Positions 33,701 to 42,920 of a stretch of 64,000 bases of DNA are shown one piece after another. Made by a program: the position numbers and the translations under genes. Under the pieces are notes generated by a model. That model saw only the letters and a list, made by a program, of their open reading frames with translations. It did not search any database and had not been told where the DNA came from. The stretch's first letter is position 1, and the number at the start of each line of letters is the position of its first letter. The DNA is from Asterias amurensis (Eukaryota; Echinodermata; Asteroidea; Forcipulatida; Asteriidae), in assembly GCF_032118995.1 (NCBI RefSeq), contig NC_092661.1, positions 5,952,494 to 6,016,493 on the forward strand, in the 5' to 3' direction.

Positions 33701-35171
33701 ACAATTGCTTCACTTCACCGAGGGGTATAAATGGGAACATGTACCTGCGAGGGTAGATGTTGATTGTGTTTGAAAAAATTCTTAGTGCCACAGCAGCCCA
33801 CGCTGTGCATGTTTATCTCCCCAGGGTGCCGAGAAAGATTATAGGAATGTTACTGGCCAAATGACCAGCCGTCGATTTCACCAAACTCCTCCTAACTTAG
33901 GATTCATCGTAGCCCTTACAACAAGTTCAGTTACGTTAGAACGTTAGGACGAACTGAACCTATCCTAAGTTAGGACGAGTTATTTGCTATAGTTAGGACG
34001 AGTTACTCGTCCTAACTCAAGATAGGATTAATCCTAGCATTTCGTGAAATCGGCTGCTGGGAACTAATGTAAATTGCACTGACATGTTATTGTAAATAGC
34101 ACTATATAAGAAATAGTTATTCTTATTACACAATCTGACTAATTAGGCTGAATTTAATCAGTCTTGGGCACTGCTTTGTTACAGGCGAGAACTACATACT
34201 GTGCTCAATCTTGTCAGAATTAAAGTTAGCTTAAAGAATCAAAATTTTGTACTACTACTTACAATGGCATCGGCTGCTGGAGCATTTTTGAATATGTCTC
34301 CTTCGGAAATCTGAATTAAAATTAAAAAAATAATGATGAATAATTTGAGCATGATGAAGGAATCTTTATCATCAAAAGTAGTTATCACATTGCAAACTGG
34401 GTCCGACACACTTGAACAGTGTTGAATGCTTTTTGTCTTTGTAACAAACAAATATACAAAGATCACTACAAGTTGAAAAGTAAAGTGAACTCCTAAAAAT
34501 ATTAAAACTGAAAGAACTCTGTTACACTATTTTTAAAGGCAAAGTTCATGTACCTCTGGTTTTTGGAACTATTTGATTGTTTTAATCTTATGTAATGTAT
34601 ACAAAAAAGCTAAAAGATGAAAAATTTCACTTCCAAAGGTGCTCATGTTTTTAGACAAATGCCAAAAATCCGGAGCGAAAATGTCCATGCAGGAAGTTTA
34701 TTCCCCAGTACACAATCTGCTGACTGACAGTAACGCTTCACTTAATGAGCAAATGTTTCCAGTACTCCTGGGCCCAATTTATGAGCTGCTTAAGCAGAAA
34801 ATAATGCTTAAATAAAACTTTTCCGGTTACCAGTCACAATTTTTACATGTGACATGGTAGTTTGGATGGTGACCTTATTCTGGTGAGCAAAAGTTTATTG
34901 CAGCTCTTTTAAATTTGAAACAATGCAAACAATAAACAATGCAAAGCAGGATTTCAAAGTCTCAACATACAATCACTCTTTCGTATCCTTTAAACTCTTT
35001 TGTCCACGCAGCAACCAGCTCCTTGTTGATGTCCCGCAGCTTGTAGGTTACTCCAACTGGGTCGGGAGTCAGTTCAGTCTTACTGACTCCAACATCTGGC
35101 TTATTAAGCTTAATGTCTTTGCACTTAATCCCAACTTTAAGATCAGACTCGATGGAGAGAATCCCATCCAT
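24758..35171 (-). CDS. Stand-alone macro-domain protein (ADP-ribose-binding), seven exons plus probable terminal exon
   Basis: The coding exons, in transcript order, are 34971-35171, 34263-34310, 32220-32296, 29814-29868, 28680-28866, 26784-26890 and 25628-25732; all use GT-AG sites and all phases fit. They give 260 residues. A probable last exon at 24758-24769 adds three codons and a stop. The ATG at 35171 has an in-frame TAA upstream and good context. Macro-domain signatures: GDIFKNAPAADAIVSPANS and FGFMDGGID (about residues 71-98), GELLVGDALIVPT, FLISAPTMRVPEDV (about 160-173), and CSGLATSVGCMPP (about 207-219). The family binds ADP-ribose and some members remove it from proteins or hydrolyse ADP-ribose phosphates. 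This subgroup, with SPANSFG.MDGG and ISAPTMRVP, resembles bacterial and phage macro proteins more than MacroD or PARG, by eye. Enzyme activity and substrate are not known from sequence. Confidence 0.85.
25087..25385 (-). mobile_element. tRNA-derived SINE, decayed copy
   Basis: Same layout as 8224-8572: minus-strand head with CTAGTTCACTAGAC, then GCCCTTGAGTTGAGCAAGAC. The B box is degraded. Lies in the last intron of the macro-domain gene. Confidence 0.65.
25628..25732 (-). CDS. Macro-domain gene exon 7
   Basis: Follows gttgctccacag in phase 0. Encodes MKCAYDIYEQKSRDDL to WDHHRFMQSS, ending at donor gtaagt. Residues 226-260, the C-terminal helix region. Confidence 0.85.
26784..26890 (-). CDS. 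Macro-domain gene exon 6
   Basis: Acceptor cctttctacag. Completes a Val codon, then encodes QKHNSRPDSIPIRSVLCSGL and ATSVGCMPPTKCAKQ. The GLATSVGCMPP turn corresponds to the macro-domain loop that contacts the distal ribose and phosphates. Confidence 0.88.
26986..27640. mobile_element. Family H inverted-repeat element
   Basis: Ends GGGCCCAATTTCAAAGAGCT and AGCTCTATGAAATTGGGCC, with GCTTAACGG and CCGTTAAGC just inside. About 655 bp; internal words around GCTTAAGCAA repeat. A partial copy starts near 34770. Lies in intron 5 of the macro-domain gene. Confidence 0.75.
27641..27960. other. Unassigned GC-richer island in intron
   Basis: More coding-like in composition than its surroundings, with overlapping ORFs of 70-87 codons on the minus strand and one of 73 on the plus strand. 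None matches a family I recognise and none fits the macro-domain reading frame. Could be the relic of a retroelement. Confidence 0.3.
28240..28632. repeat. Long-armed foldback element in intron
   Basis: Arms of about 110 bp: GAAATGGCTG, then GGATAGCTTATGGA and CTTTCATATGA on the left; TCATATGAAAG, TCCATAAGCTATCC and CAGCCATTTC on the right, in mirrored order. The arms are about 75-80 percent alike by eye. Confidence 0.65.
28680..28866 (-). CDS. Macro-domain gene exon 5
   Basis: Acceptor ggtttatgacag, phase 0. Encodes GDALIVPTCQQFWGK to YLAFRAIILA. Contains FLISAPTMRVPEDVSSSNNS, the central strand and helix typical of this macro subgroup. Confidence 0.88.
29160..29440. repeat. GC-rich inverted-repeat element
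   Basis: CATTCGAATAGCTTTGACGTC pairs loosely with GATCATTCGATTAGCTC, and CACTTGGGGCTGGCCTCGGG with the CAGCCCCAAGTGCCC stretch. Clearly different in composition from the A/T-rich intron around it. Confidence 0.5.
29814..29868 (-). CDS. Macro-domain gene exon 4
   Basis: Acceptor catgttcag. Completes a Leu codon, then MNRLQEMIRTEKEGELLV and donor gtaagt. Only 55 bases. Confidence 0.85.
30271..31778. mobile_element. Inverted-repeat transposon with 9-bp target duplication and nested insert
   Basis: Ends TAGCCTTGATCAAGGC and GCCTTGATCAAGGCTA, flanked by ACTCTTCAT on both sides (30262-30270 and 31779-31787). The outer ~190 and ~170 bp match the 361-bp copy at 21199-21559. Between them is a block (about 30464-31608) bounded by AGCGCCTTGATGGTTTTG and CAAACCCATCAAGGCTGTT, itself inverted, that is absent from the short copy. 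Confidence 0.8.
30464..31608. mobile_element. Inner inverted-repeat insert with broken coding remnant
   Basis: Inverted ends AGCGCCTTGATGG and CCATCAAGGCTGTT. Near 30669 an ATG opens MAAGEGEIPTSKTKLQVAG and NQWCIICNTTTETF, then meets a stop. A shifted frame continues with RPCEMCLRKVKKVSRC and ends at a possible donor gtaaga near 30904. The paired CxxC motifs suggest a zinc-binding N terminus of a transposon protein, now broken by a frameshift and stop. No function is claimed. Confidence 0.5.
32220..32296 (-). CDS. Macro-domain gene exon 3
   Basis: Acceptor ttttgtttag, phase 0. Encodes VSPANSFGFMDGGIDMALSR and HFGWQ plus two bases. This is the nucleotide-binding loop; Asn88 and the GG of DGGID are the expected ligand contacts. 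Confidence 0.88.
32560..32800 (+). mobile_element. Retroelement 3'-end-like fragment
   Basis: Contains GAAGACGATCAGAGC, then GATCGAAACGTCGAGTT and CATGGTGTTACCGCAAAC. The last phrase recurs in complement near 63502, and the GAAGA...CGAAACGTC layout near 43488. Such tails occur in Penelope-like and some other retroelements; the class is uncertain and no RT frame is visible here. Confidence 0.45.
33461..33640 (+). mobile_element. SINE-like fragment with tRNA-type boxes
   Basis: GGATGAGCGGTTTAGAGCA resembles an A box and GGGTTTCGAATCCCTG a B box about 50 bases later. Different family from 8224-8572. Confidence 0.5.
33868..34057. repeat. Family D inverted-repeat element in intron 2 of the macro-domain gene
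   Basis: Ends GCCGTCGATTTCACCAAACT and ATTTCGTGAAATCGGCTGC; interior with repeated CCTAACT/AGTTAGGA words. Confidence 0.75.
34263..34310 (-). CDS. Macro-domain gene exon 2
   Basis: Sixteen codons, ISEGDIFKNAPAADAI, between acceptor ttaattcag and donor gtaagt. GDIF and ADAIV are the first macro-domain strands; the aspartate is the usual adenine contact. Confidence 0.87.
34770..34920. repeat. Partial family H element
   Basis: GGGCCCAATTTATGAGCTGC and GCTTAAGCAG at the left end; the right end is not preserved. Confidence 0.5.
34971..35171 (-). CDS. Macro-domain gene exon 1 (start codon exon)
   Basis: Starts at ATG in context aacaccATGG with an upstream in-frame TAA. Encodes MDGILSIESDLKVGIKCKDI to KEFKGYERVI, then donor gtatgt. 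Residues 1-67 precede the macro core; LRDINKELVAAWTKEF is the first helix region. Confidence 0.83.
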
Positions 35172-35601
35172 GGTGTTACTGTTTATCAGTTATTTGTGTC
35201 TCATATAATTGGGTTACCTGGAAGGAAGAACAATCAAATCTTCAATGATTAAAAACAAATTATCAAGAGAGTTCTGTATCAGTTCATTGACACTTGTTGT
35301 CTTCTTCTATTACTTTACTTCTACTTTGTTAATAAATCAACAAATCAGGGTTACCCTTAATTGCAGAAAACCAAAAGGCAAACATTTAACGGGAAGCTTT
35401 GTCTCATTTAACAGGAAGCTTTGTCTAAGTTATAGTATTCTGCAATCTCTGTGTATGATAAACAAGCATACAAATGAAAAATATAAAGTTAAAATATAAC
35501 ACCCACACAAATATGTCAATGTCATCTACATGTAACTACCATAAGAAATCAGGAAGATGCACATTTATTACAAAGCGTCTGGTCTGGGTTAAGTTGATTG
35601 A

Positions 35602-35649
35602 TAGACCCAGTAACTAAAAAGGAGTACAGTGCCCCAGTTACTGGGTCTA
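35602..35649. repeat. Family E element, minimal 48-bp copy
   Basis: TAGACCCAGTAACT, then AAAAAGGAGTACAGTGCCCC and AGTTACTGGGTCTA. Only the termini survive. Confidence 0.75.
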
Positions 35650-35713
35650 GGGTTGATTGGCACATTCATTTTAAGTTAAGTGCAAAACAAAGTTCAAATT
35701 TGCCTCCCAGTAG

Positions 35714-35776
35714 TTGCTATAAAAAAGTTAACGCAACCCTCCTCCTGCCGTCGGGAGGAGGGTTACGTTATTGCAT
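35714..35776. repeat. Family F short palindromic element
   Basis: GTTAACGCAACCCTCCTCCT then GCCGTCGGGAGGAGGGTTAC and GTTATTGC; about 60 bp. Confidence 0.7.
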
Positions 35777-36090
35777 TTAAGACAGAGTGTCCTACTGAGT
35801 ATGACTATGTTTGCTGTAGGAGAAAATGCCTTGCCCAACAATACAATACAACATGTTTTGGTTGGTGCCGTTTATAGCATACAATGACATACTTAAGTTA
35901 CTATACAGGATGTCATTGACACTATGAGTATGACTATGAAACAAAGTATGACAGGCCTATGTAATAAAATAGCATTAACTCAATTTTAGTTCAATTTTGT
36001 TGGCAATTTAATTACTCAACTCAACTCAGCTCACTCAAGTCAAAATAATTGGCAAAAAAAATGGGCTCAACACTCAATCAACAGTCCAAA

Positions 36091-36380
36091 TAGACCCAGT
36101 ACCTGGGGCGCTGTACTCCTTTTAAACAATTTTTGACTTCATCTGTCGTACTATTAAATGCCTGATGTTACATCCTAGACGTATCGAGAATAGAGTAGGC
36201 GATTTTTGAGCTAGTTTAAGTTTGTTTGGTCTTTTTGTCATTTTGAGGCATTTTTTGTGGCTGGGTGTCGCGAAAAACAGGGTATTTGTTAAAATTCTGT
36301 GCCGTTCCCTGGGGCGCTAGTACGACAGATGAAGTCAAAAATTGTTTAAAAGGAGTACAGCGCCCCAGTTACTGGGTCTA
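36091..36380. mobile_element. Family E element, longest copy
   Basis: Arms of about 60 bp, nearly perfect: TAGACCCAGTACCTGGGGCG continuing through TTGACTTCATCTGTCGTACT on the left, mirrored by AGTACGACAGATGAAGTCAA through CAGTTACTGGGTCTA on the right. The roughly 165-bp interior has no ORF. Confidence 0.8.
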
Positions 36381-36452
36381 CAGTCCGAACAATAGCAATG
36401 CAACATCAAACCGTCTTCCTAGCCTGACCCCCCTAAAAATACACTTAAGCCC

Positions 36453-36575
36453 TAGATCCAGTAACTGGGGCGCTGTATTTCTTTTTCGAAATTTTGACAT
36501 TTTCTGTCGTGCTAGGTACGACCGATAATGTCAAAATTCGAAAAAAGGAGTACAGCGCCCCAGTTACTGGGTCTA
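36453..36575. repeat. Family E palindromic element
   Basis: Ends GTAACTGGGGCGCTGTATTT and AGTACAGCGCCCCAGTTACT, inner arms TTCGAAATTTTGACAT and ATGTCAAAATTCGAA. Same size class as 20649-20764. Confidence 0.8.
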
Positions 36576-36944
36576 CTTAAGCCCTACATAAGACAACAAT
36601 AATTAATACATAATAATAATAACAATTTATAATGTAAATATTATATTTTAATATTATTAAAATTAAATAAAGAAGCAATACAATTACAAGCCCAATACAA
36701 GATGAGACGTCCGGAAATTGGGCCAAATGCTCGGCAAATGATACGTTTTGTTTTTCATAAAACAAAATGAAACTCACCTTGGCGTGCGGTTTGTTTATAT
36801 TACATTGGAGTGATTTTTATCAAAATACACCAGCCATTGTTATAAAGGCTAACAACTTTCCAGGCTCAGAAAAAAACCTTCAATTCAAGTTTTAAAAAAA
36901 GTAAAGGGTTGTTACAATGTAGGTTGGCCGGCAGCGAAGAATAA

Positions 36945-37090
36945 AGGCCGTTTTATAGTCGGTCTACCATCGCGCGATGGAAATCTTGACGCGCAATCAT
37001 AAAAATACACAGTTTTTAGGCCTCAGTCTTAGGATCGCGCGCAAGATTTCCACAGCACGACCATCGCGCGACCGACTATGAACCGGCCCT
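36945..37090. mobile_element. MITE with CGCGCGATGG arms
   Basis: Left GGCCGTTTTATAGTCGGTC and CATCGCGCGATGG; right CCATCGCGCGACCGACTATG and AACCGGCC. About 145 bp. Confidence 0.7.
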
Positions 37091-37692
37091 AAGAAATAGT
37101 GCTCGTCCGTTGGCTCTGTGCAGACTGTACCATTATTTTAAAAGGGCAATTCCGCATTTAGGGAAATACAAATTAAATGTTATGGAACCACTTATATTAA
37201 ATTAAGTCAATTTTAGATTAAAGTATTTACAATCATATTAAATAAGACCAATTTTAGTAGTAGTATATATAACTGACCGGTAATCACTTAAAAATGAATC
37301 GTTCGCCCTCTTTATGTTTTTGTATAAACCCACCTTATAACAAGGAAGATGATACAGGTTTAGGACGAGAGAGGGCGGTATTAATATGTTTATAATCTGA
37401 ACTCTGAACAAGTGGCGATGTTTCTCGAGCGAGAGTTGATCTTCTTATTCTGTTAATTCAGTATTTTGAGGTACGTATGTATTTCCCTAGCCCCATAAAT
37501 CGGTCCAATCCACTCCGTACCCTGGGGCTAGTATTTCCCGTGATGTATCTCGGGTACTGACCTGTTTGTGAGTGTTGTAGCTCGTTTGTCACAAACTCAT
37601 TGATTTGAAACACAAACTTCAATCAATCAATGTGTTAAAAAAAGAAACCATTCATTTGCATTGAATCAAATGGTTTCTAATTTGACTTTGAT

Positions 37693-37945
37693 ACATATCC
37701 TCTGCTTACCAGTTTTCACGCTATTATGCCTTTTTCTTTGAATTGGGAAAAAAATAATGATGCCATATATCAACCGATGCCCTAATTATCTTCATTTGTT
37801 AGTATGAAGTATGAAAACATGTATCCTCTGCTTACCAGTTATCACGCTATTATGCCTTTTTCTTTGAATTGGGAAAAAAATAATGATGCCATATATCAAC
37901 CGATGCCCTAATTATCTTCATTTGTTAATACGAAGTATGCAAACA
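37693..37945. repeat. Two-copy tandem duplication, 126-bp unit
   Basis: The phrase CTTACCAGTTTTCACGCTAT at 37705 and its near-identical partner at 37831 lead into the same 120-bp sequence ending TCTTCATTTGTTA. Only a few mismatches. Confidence 0.85.
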
Positions 37946-37999
37946 TGTATTAAAACTTGATGGACATTGAAATGTTCACACCACACACCGATCTTGGAT

Positions 38000-39070
38000 C
38001 ACTTCAACTGGCCCCATTTGTTTTGAGTTTTTCCTGTTTTCACGGCAAACGAGAAAGTATGGTTTCCCGGTGAAGCCATACATGGAAGAAACATCTGCAG
38101 TGACTACAAGTGTTCTTTGAGACTCTGTGTATGACTGTATAGCCAGCAGTTCCCTTCATTTTATTCAAAATATTTTTTTATTAAATTTTTAAAATTACCA
38201 TGGTAACTTGCAAAAAATAACAAAAAATAAAAAAAATATAAAAAGTGTGAATAATTACTGGCTTCAAAATCTGATTTCTATTTATTTTTTTTCTATTTTT
38301 TTTCTTAATATTTATAATAAAGCGTATAAATAAACAGTGATAATTGAATCAACAAGCTGATGTTTAAATTTTAATATAAATAATAGTATTGATACGAGGG
38401 TTACAAAATAAAAATCTCCAAAAATATTAGAAAATGATATAAGGCACAGGCTTCTTTAAGCCTCGGTATTTTTTTCAAGAATGCTCAGCAAAACATTCAG
38501 TCACATGGTTTGATCATCATGATTTGTGAATTGAAATAGCGTTTGATGAAACTTTTTCGGTGGGCAAATATTTTTTTATGGCCTCAACATTATGACATAT
38601 TTTTGTACCTTGTAGAAATATACAAAGTTTTTTGCATTTACAAGTGCAAATATCCAGTGGAGCCTTACGTGTTTCTAAGTTTTTGTCAAGGGAGAGGAGA
38701 CTCTTTGCTTGGCAAATAAAACCACACAATTTTTATCTAGGGACTGTTTACATCGCGCACACAGAGAGGTAAAAGATTTGCCACGATTGTAGGGACACCT
38801 CGAAAACAGGACCTCCTACAAAACAAGTTTATGCACAGGGAGGGGAGGCAAGGCCCCGCCGTACTCACTATGGTCCGTACTCGCGTAATATAACCTACCT
38901 CCAATGTACTTCTAGAAACTATAACTTATACTTATATCCTCCCCTTACCAGTTTTCACGATTTTAGGGACACCTCGAAAACAGGACCTCCTACGATACTT
39001 ATAAGACTCCCCTGTGTGAAGCCCTATTGGTGCCTTTTGACAGGTGCATATATGTTTCACTTAATGAGAT
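38000..39070. other. Intergenic A/T-rich stretch
   Basis: No gene recognised. The phrase GGGACACCTCGAAAACAGG followed by ACCTCCTAC occurs at about 38791 and again at about 38965. Confidence 0.45.
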
Positions 39071-39074
39071 GTAT

Positions 39075-39442
39075 TTCACAGCACCGCCACTTATATCTTG
39101 CGGCCGCCACTTATTATCTTGCGGTCGCCACTTATTATCTCGCGGCCGCCACTTATTATCTTGCGGTCGCCACTTATTATCTCGCGGCCGCCACTTAGTA
39201 TCTTGCGACCGCAACTTATTATCTTGCGGATGCACTTATTATCTCGCGGCCGCCACTTATTATCTTGGGAAAAATTTCCGTATGGCGCCTGGCACTTTTT
39301 CATTCGATATGAAATAATATAGTATCTAATTTACCTCAATGAGATATTTCTTTTGTAAAACTGAGTGAAAAAGTGGTGGCGCCATACGGAAAGTTATCCT
39401 TATCTTGCCGCCACTTATTATCTTACGGCTGCCACTAATTAT
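39075..39442. repeat. 21-bp minisatellite, interrupted by a MITE
   Basis: Unit GCGGCCGCCACTTATTATCTT with C/T changes; about eight copies before 39266 and two after 39400. The interruption is the family K element. ORFs of 60-96 codons over it are products of the repeat. Confidence 0.88.
39267..39399. mobile_element. Family K MITE inserted in the minisatellite
   Basis: Ends AAATTTCCGTATGGCGCC and GGCGCCATACGGAAAGTTAT. TTATCTT lies on both sides, consistent with a 7-bp target duplication, though the host repeat itself contains that word. Confidence 0.8.
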
Positions 39443-39983
39443 CTCAACGAAATTTGCAATTTTCTCATAGGTGCACTTTGCCAAAGATAAAATGCCTTGG
39501 TGCCCTTGCCCTTTCAAAACCAAGTTTACAGGCCTGAGCCCCTATTTACCCCAATTCCACTTCCAGGTGTACAAAACATGTCAACGCGTCAAGGAACAGA
39601 CTGGTACCCTTATAGAGCTGCGTTGAGCAACGGTAGTCTGTCCAGGATCTCTTTTGCACTGTTGAATGGGTTGTAATAGGGTGCATGTTAAGTGACTTAC
39701 AAAAGCCTACATTGTTTATTCCAAATTATTTCAACGCATTTGATCATGATCACATTCCTCTTCTAAGTCATACCCTTTACAGGCAGTAAAGCATGTTAAG
39801 TTTTTTCCAAGAACATCATGAGGATCTCCCCCTCCCCACACCCCCCCCCCCCCACCCAATGATCGCAATAAATGTGAATGTTACAGGAAGTGACAGAAAT
39901 AACACATGAAAATGTAACATTGAATGAATCTGCGATGTAAAACAAATGACAAAAATCTTTTTCTTTATTTTCTTTTATTCTAG

Positions 39984-39995
39984 ATTTGTGTTGCA
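39984..39995 (+). promoter_or_regulatory. Splice acceptor in the 5' leader of the BDH1-like gene
   Basis: A pyrimidine-rich tract ending attctag (39961-39983) lies 12 bases before the ATG. It suggests a non-coding first exon further upstream, so the promoter is not at 39.98 kb. Confidence 0.6.
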
Positions 39996-40383
39996 ATGTT
40001 GATTGAGGTTGTTGCCGTGGTCACTGCTGTGGCCTTTGTGTTTCTTCTCAGTCGGCGTGCAGCCTCATCACAGACAGTTTGTCCTCGGAACAAGGCTGTT
40101 CTAATTACAGGTTGTGATACTGGATTTGGACATGAGCTTGCCCATTTCCTTCATCAGTTGGGTTTTACTGTTTTTGCTGGCTGTCTTAATAGTGAAGGAG
40201 AAGGAGCTAAAAAGCTACAGGATGTTGACTCTCAAAGCATGTCATCAGTGGGTGGGGTTTCGGAGATGTCAAAGGGTGAAGCTAGAGGGAGGCTACATGT
40301 TATTCAGTTGGATATCACCAAAGAGGGACAAGTGATTGAGGCTGTGCAACGGCTTACTAACATTCTTTCAGCAGAGTCAATAG
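39996..40383 (+). CDS. BDH1: BDH1-like exon 1 (first coding)
   Basis: 129 codons plus one base, ending AESI before gtacat. Carries the N-terminal hydrophobic segment and cofactor-binding motif. The segment [18 protein letters not shown] is a family-variable insert between strands. Confidence 0.88.
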
Positions 40384-42920
40384 GTACATTTTCCACCCCA
40401 AGCAAGTACAGTATTTGGTTGAAAATAATGTAGCACAGCCATTTTACTTTCCCAGAAAATTAGGTATTCATAATAGTAATTCGCAAGTGCTTGTATACCG
40501 CATTTTACAGTAGTGCATCAAACAGCCCGGTAGTTGGAGGCAGTTTAAATCTTATGTTTTAGCAGCAGGTTACGGGTACCGCAACGAAAAAATAGATGTT
40601 AATTTTGCCTTTGGTTGGGGATTAGAGAATACAATTTTTGGATTTACTCTTACACCAACGTCTGTAAGCAGTGTACACTCCTCAGTACCAAATTGCTCAG
40701 TAACTACCCAAAGTTCGGGGGGGGGGGGAAATCACAGGCATAATTACTCGGATGAGATTCGGACCAATCATACTAAATCATTAATAAAACAGATTTAAAG
40801 AGTACATTACCAGAAATTGATAATAAAAATAAAGTTGATGATTGATTTATCTTCCTTCCTGAATCCCAGCTTTGTGGGCTGTAGTTAACAACGCGGGTAT
40901 TTCCATATTTGGTGATGTAGAGTTCTGTGGAATGAAAGTCTATCAGCGACTGGCAGATACAAACCTGTGGGGCACCATTCGTGTTTGCAAGGCATTTCTA
41001 CCCCTTATTCGCAAAGCAAAAGGTAAGGAAAAGTACAAAAAGTTAAATTTTCAAAATCATTGGCATCTTAGTAAAATGGAGTTCAAAGTTTGTTGAAACA
41101 CTGTCCAAAATACGATGTTGGGTTTTGAATGAACATAAAGGTTGCGTTTAGATATCCCACAGAATCGATCACTATGGCTTTAGTGATAGTTTGTGAAATG
41201 CCCAGTTCATAATTATTGTAGAGCATTCCAAGTGGATCGCTATTGATCACCCTAGTGAACAAGAGTGTCCACAGTAGACCACAGTACACCACAGTAGACC
41301 ACAGTGGACCACAGTGGAACACAGTGGACCACAGTTGATCACAGTCAACCTCAGTGGACCACAGTAGACCACAGTATACCACAGTAGACCACAGTTGATC
41401 ACAGTAGATCACAGTGGATCTCATTGGACCACAGTGGACCTCAGGGGACCTCAGTGGGCCACAGCAGACCACAGTGGACTACTAGGGACCACAGTAGATC
41501 ACAGTGGACCACAGTGGACTTCATTGGACCACAGTGGACCTCATTGGACCACAGTGGACCTCAGTAGACCACAGTAGACCACAGTGGACCATAGTAGACC
41601 ACAGTGAACCACAGTGGACCACAGTTGGTCACAACAGATCACAGTAGATCACAGTGGACCACAGTGGACCTCATTAGACCACAGGGGACCTCAGTGGGCC
41701 ACAGCAGACCACAGTAGACCACAGTGGACCACAGTATATCACAGTGGACCACAGTGGACCTCATTGGACCACAGTGGACCTCAGTGGGCCACAGTAGACC
41801 ACAGTAGACCACTAGGGACCACAGTAGATCACAGTGAACCACAGTGGACCTCATTGGACCACAGTGGACCTCAGTAGACCACAGTAGACCACAGTGGACC
41901 ACAGTAGACCACAGTGGACCACAGTTGATCACAGTAGGTCACAGTAGATCACAGTGGACCACAGTGGACCTCATTGGACCACAGTGGACCTCAGGGGACC
42001 TCAATGGGCCACAGTAGACCACAGTGGACCACTAGGGACCACAGCAGACCTCAGTAGACCACAGTGGACCACAGTGTTAGCTTATGGAGGGTGAAACCGT
42101 GTTGGAATAGTATACACTGTGGTCCACTGTGATGAGTTAAGAAGATTAATTACTGTAAATATGTACTTTTGTTTTTATTTAGTTATTGGGCTTGACACAA
42201 GTTATTGTGAGATGTTCAGAGCCATTTTTCACCAGGTTAAATTATTTAAATTCCTAAAATCTGATACGAGTTTTTGACTGATTGAATTTATTTATTTATT
42301 TATTGCTCGATCCCCTACTTGATTGATTGATCGATTGCTGGATTTATTTAATGATTGATTGATTATTTAATTGACTGATTAATTAATCGATAGATTGATC
42401 CTTCAATTTGTTGATCGATTGATCCTTCAATTTATTGATCGAAGGACGAATTGTAAACGTGACGAGCATCTTAGGCCGTCAGGGGTCACCTGGACGGTCT
42501 TGTTATGTCGCAACAAAGTACGCACTGGAGGGTTTTACGCAGTGTTTGCGGTACGAGATGCGCAGATGGGGTGTACAGGTCATCGTAGTGGAACCGGGAA
42601 ACTACATCGCGGCTACTGGCATCTTTACCCAAGAGAAAATTGACAAGATCGCTGAGGAGTTGGAGAGGGATTTGCCTGCCGAGGTCAGAGAGTCTTATGG
42701 TGAAGACTTCTTTCAGTCTCGCGTTCAACGGATGCGGCATTTTACGCGCATTGGGGACACTGATAAACAGCCGGTTGTAGATGCAATGGTTGCTGCAGTT
42801 ATAGATGTGAATCCACAGATCAGATACGAACCAAAGACTTTGTATTGGCGGATCCGCACCTTTGTCATGTGTTGTCTGCCTCAACTAGTTGGGGATTTCT
42901 TCTACCATTCGGACACTTAA
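39996..42920 (+). CDS. BDH1: D-beta-hydroxybutyrate dehydrogenase-like short-chain dehydrogenase, complete
   Basis: Exons 39996-40383, 40870-41022 and 42445-42920 join in frame to 338 residues; vertebrate BDH1 is about 343. It starts with a hydrophobic segment ([18 protein letters not shown]), likely a membrane anchor or targeting signal. Rossmann motif TGCDTGFG is at 38-45, NNAG at 136-139, and the catalytic set is Ser188, Tyr201 and Lys205 (YVATK). Further family matches: [37 protein letters not shown] and [12 protein letters not shown]. The family (SDR9C) includes mitochondrial BDH1, which interconverts 3-hydroxybutyrate and acetoacetate with NAD, and retinol or steroid dehydrogenases. [20 protein letters not shown] and the C-terminal half favour BDH1, but a related SDR9C member is possible. 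A poly(A) signal follows at 43170. Confidence 0.87.
40870..41022 (+). CDS. BDH1: BDH1-like exon 2
   Basis: After ctgaatcccag the exon encodes [16 protein letters not shown] to [10 protein letters not shown] and donor gtaagg. Contains NNAG, and the Asn of DTNLWG. Confidence 0.88.
41270..42080. repeat. 10-bp minisatellite in BDH1-like intron 2
   Basis: About 80 units of ACCACAGTGG with frequent one-base changes (ATCACAGTAG, ACCTCAGTGG, ACCTCATTGG). Larger blocks of several units recur. The unit is almost self-complementary (CCACAGTGG). Immediately after, ACTGTGGTCCACTGTGATGA at 42116 carries the unit in opposite orientation. ORFs of up to 129 codons over it are repeat products. Confidence 0.95.
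42285..42444. repeat. GATT/TTTA simple-sequence tract reaching the exon 3 acceptor
   Basis: Degenerate tetranucleotide repeat (TTTA, GATT, GATC). The last bases, gatcgaag, form the acceptor of exon 3. Confidence 0.8.
42445..42920 (+). CDS. BDH1: BDH1-like exon 3 (terminal)
   Basis: Completes a Gly codon, then [16 protein letters not shown] to DFFYHSDT and TAA. Carries the catalytic Ser, Tyr and Lys and the substrate-binding C-terminal half. Confidence 0.9.

Noticed and set aside
41083..41932. ORFs of 60-129 codons in BDH1-like intron 2
   Set aside because: Pure products of the 10-bp minisatellite.
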